Shown here one piece after another: positions 61,936 through 64,000 of a stretch of 64,000 bases of DNA (within the stretch, counting starts at the first letter, position 1; every line of letters starts with the position of its first letter). The position numbers were made by a program, and so were the translations under genes. The notes beneath the pieces are model-generated. The model was not told the origin of the DNA. It searched no databases and worked only from the letters and a program-made list of their open reading frames with translations. The DNA comes from Parvibaculum sp039973015 (GTDB lineage: Bacteria; Pseudomonadota; Alphaproteobacteria; Parvibaculales; Parvibaculaceae), in the NCBI RefSeq assembly GCF_039973015.1, contig NZ_JBDWLT010000009.1, positions 1-64,000 on the forward strand. Reading direction: 5' to 3'.

Positions 61936-62688
61936 TCAGGCCTTGTTGGCTGGTTTCAGTCCCTCAATCAGATCGAGCGGCATCGGAAAGACGATGGTGT
62001 TGGTCTTGTCGCCGGCGATGTCGTGAAGCGCGGCGAAATAGCGAAGCTGCATCGCCCGGGCATCGCCACCGAGGATGCGTCCTGCTTCAACCAGTTTCTC
62101 GGCTGCCTGTTGCTCACCTTCTGCATTGATGATCTTGGCGCGCCGGTAGCGTTCGGCTTCCGCCTGTCTTGCGATGGCACGCACCATGCTCTCATCGATA
62201 TCGACATGCTTGATCTCGACATTTGCAACCTTGATGCCCCATGCGTCGGTCTGGTCGTCGAGTATGGCCTGGATGTCGGCATTGAGCTTGTCGCGCTCGG
62301 ATAGCATCTCGTCGAGTTCGTGCTTGCCGAGTACGGAACGCAGCGTCGTCTGCGCGAGCTGGCTCGTCGCTGCCATGTAATCCTCAACTTGCAGAATCGA
62401 TTTCTCCGGGTCGACGATACGGAAATAGAGCACCGCATTTACCTTCACCGACACATTATCGCGCGAGATCACGTCCTGTGTCGGCACATCCTCGACGAAA
62501 GTACGCAGATCGACGCGCACCATTTGCTGGATCACAGGGATGATGAGGATGAAGCCTGGTCCCGTCACGCGGGTGAAGCGGCCCAGAGTGAAGACCACGC
62601 CACGCTCATACTCCCGCAGGATATTGATTGCGGAAATGAAAAAGGCGACGAGCAGAACGCCGAGGAAAATATAGACCGCGAATCCCAT
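61936..62688 (-). CDS. Slipin (SPFH/band 7 membrane scaffold)
   Basis: 250 residues. N-terminal membrane helix (YIFLGVLLVAFFISAINIL), then the band-7 core (REYERGVVFTLGRF, GPGFILIIPVIQQMVRVDLR) and a coiled-coil helix EAERYRRAKIINAEGEQQAA. Slipins oligomerise in membrane microdomains and pair with NfeD proteases. It follows the nfeD-like gene by 42 bp, the usual pairing. Confidence 0.93.
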   Translation of the reverse strand: MGFAVYIFLGVLLVAFFISAINILREYERGVVFTLGRFTRVTGPGFILIIPVIQQMVRVDLRTFVEDVPTQDVISRDNVSVKVNAVLYFRIVDPEKSILQVEDYMAATSQLAQTTLRSVLGKHELDEMLSERDKLNADIQAILDDQTDAWGIKVANVEIKHVDIDESMVRAIARQAEAERYRRAKIINAEGEQQAAEKLVEAGRILGGDARAMQLRYFAALHDIAGDKTNTIVFPMPLDLIEGLKPANKA

Positions 62689-62730
62689 CTGGGTCTCCCA
62701 TCCTTGTTATGCGGTTACCTGAAACCGTCT

Positions 62731-64000
62731 TTAGCTCACGACGAGGGTCAGCCCGTCCATTTTTTCGACGCGCACCGTGCTGCTCGGTACAAGCCCGGCG
62801 GGCCCGCGCGCATGCCAGCGTTCGCCATGCACATGCACATAGCCTTCACCGTCCGACCATTCGAGAACGCGTGCTTCTGCGCCCTGCATTTCCTCTGCAC
62901 CCGTCGTCACGGGACGACGCAGCGCACGCCAGCTATATCCGATGAGAAAAACAAGGAGTGCCACGCTCAGCAGGGCCGTGATCCCGATGGTCCACCAGGA
63001 AAGCTGAAATTCCGGCGTGTCGCTGTCGACAAGGATCGCCGCACCAAAGATGAAGGCAATCAGGCCTCCGAATCCTGCAATACCGAAAGTCGGTGTGAAC
63101 GCTTCCACCATCATCAGGGCGAGACCGAAAATAATGAGAGCTGCACCGGCATAGTCGAGTGGAAGTTGATTAAGCGCATAAAGTCCCAACAGCAGGCATA
63201 TCGCACCGAGAATGCCGGGTCCGAAACTGCCTGGGTTGGAAAGTTCGAAGATGATGCCATAGACGCCGATCATCATCAGCAGGAAGGCGACGTTCGGGTT
63301 GCTGATCAGTGCGAGAAGTTCGGTCATGAAGCCGGGTTCGAGATGTTCGACCCGCGCATTCGCTGTCGCGAGCGTCACGATCTTGCCGTTTGTCAGAACC
63401 TCGCGGCCATCGATCTGCGCGAGCAAATCGTCGAGATCCTGCGCGACGACCTCAACCGCGCCGATCTCCAGTGCCTTGCTGGCACCGATGCTCTCGCCCT
63501 CGCGAACGGCCTCTTCGGCCCATCCGGCGTTGCGGCCATGTGCCTCGGCGAGGCTTACGATCAGCGCCACGGCATCGTTCGTCGATTTCTTCGCGAGGGC
63601 CTCCTCGTTGGAGGGAGAGGCGCTGTCGCCTGTCTTGTTGCCGCCTTCATTCTCGCTCCCCGGTCCTTTCGGGGTGCCGGGCATGCCGCCGCCCATCGAG
63701 ACCGGCGTTGCCGCGCCCATGTTCGTGCCGGGTGCCATCGCCGCAATGCCGGTCGCATAGATGATGTAGGTGCCTGCGCTCGCGGCGTGTCCACCGCCCG
63801 GCCAGACATAACCGGCTACAGGCACGGGGGAGGCCAGAATGTCGCTCACAATGTCACGCGTCGATGTGACGAGGCCGCCCGGCGTGTCGATGCGCAAGAC
63901 GAGTACATCCGCATGCCGTCCGGCAGCTTCTTCGATGGCGTTGGCAACCTGGCGTGCGGTGGCGGGACCGATGGCGCCGTCTATAGTTGCGACAAGCGCG
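62731..64000 (-). CDS. NfeD1b-type membrane serine protease (start outside window)
   Basis: The frame is open to the right edge, giving 422 residues without a start; it reads GAIGPATARQVANAI then VLVLRIDTPGGL at the edge. The N-terminal ClpP-like domain has the nucleophile Ser in HAASAGTYIIYATG and the Lys region ALAKKSTNDAVALIVSLA. Then come four to five membrane helices and the C-terminal NfeD OB-fold domain (VHVHGERWHARGP, LVPSSTVRVEKMDGLTL). It cleaves stomatin/slipin-like partners in related systems. A TTG at 63895-63897 is not the true start. Confidence 0.9.
   Translation of the reverse strand, partial: ALVATIDGAIGPATARQVANAIEEAAGRHADVLVLRIDTPGGLVTSTRDIVSDILASPVPVAGYVWPGGGHAASAGTYIIYATGIAAMAPGTNMGAATPVSMGGGMPGTPKGPGSENEGGNKTGDSASPSNEEALAKKSTNDAVALIVSLAEAHGRNAGWAEEAVREGESIGASKALEIGAVEVVAQDLDDLLAQIDGREVLTNGKIVTLATANARVEHLEPGFMTELLALISNPNVAFLLMMIGVYGIIFELSNPGSFGPGILGAICLLLGLYALNQLPLDYAGAALIIFGLALMMVEAFTPTFGIAGFGGLIAFIFGAAILVDSDTPEFQLSWWTIGITALLSVALLVFLIGYSWRALRRPVTTGAEEMQGAEARVLEWSDGEGYVHVHGERWHARGPAGLVPSSTVRVEKMDGLTLVVS

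Overview
The window is a GC-rich, gene-dense bacterial chromosome segment. Gene order and content point to an alphaproteobacterium: mdh-sucCD-sucA-sucB-lpd, DUF484-xerC, atpHAGDC without the F0 genes, the run obgE-proB-proA-nadD-rsfS-rlmH-gpmI-envC-ctpA-deacetylase-rppH, and a phosphatidylcholine synthase. A Parvibaculum-like member of the Hyphomicrobiales is my guess, but that is inference.

Layout. 1-4.1 kb: the tail of an IS30-type transposase, a lipoprotein, a frame-broken ABM-domain gene, then a compact arsenic operon arsR-arsI-arsC-acr3 whose promoter is covered by a perfect 20-bp palindrome. 4.1-9.5 kb: a membrane-anchored acidic repeat protein, methylmalonate-semialdehyde dehydrogenase, arylamine N-acetyltransferase, a MazG-like protein, ZapE and a lipoprotein. 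9.7-20.5 kb: a TCA-cycle block (mdh, an MBL hydrolase, sucCD, sucA, sucB, lpd). 20.5-26 kb: MOSC protein, xerC, DUF484, transaldolase, priA. 26-31.4 kb: F1 ATP synthase atpHAGDC. 31.5-45.1 kb: ferritin-like protein, then a long leftward run of cell-envelope, ribosome-maturation, NAD and proline genes ending with obgE, rpmA and rplU. 45.2-48 kb: phosphatidylcholine synthase, tRNA-Ser(CGA), and a small accessory patch (hairpin cluster, broken alkB-like gene, lower-GC SpoU methylase, palindromic repeat). 48-52.4 kb: katG, a 2OG-Fe(II) oxygenase and a TIGR03032 protein. 52.7-58.5 kb: a 1,901-residue autotransporter. 58.6-64 kb: two small hypothetical genes, a siderophore TonB-dependent receptor with a Fur-like box, and a slipin/NfeD pair that runs off the right edge.

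The main surprises are three. (1) The 2-oxoglutarate dehydrogenase E1 reading frame carries an in-frame N-terminal Cro/YdaS-like helix-turn-helix domain with no stop codon between the two parts, behind a terminator that separates it from sucCD. (2) The gene at the conserved gpmI position encodes a full-length phosphoglycerate-mutase-like protein in which nearly all the catalytic and metal-binding residues I can place are replaced, in gap-free alignment, so it looks like a maintained pseudoenzyme. (3) Several housekeeping genes have unusual ends or leaders: a Lys/Pro-rich tail on Mdh, an open 96-codon extension before AtpD, and a terminator-like hairpin between the rplU promoter and its start. 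I saw no CRISPR array, prophage or secondary-metabolite cluster.
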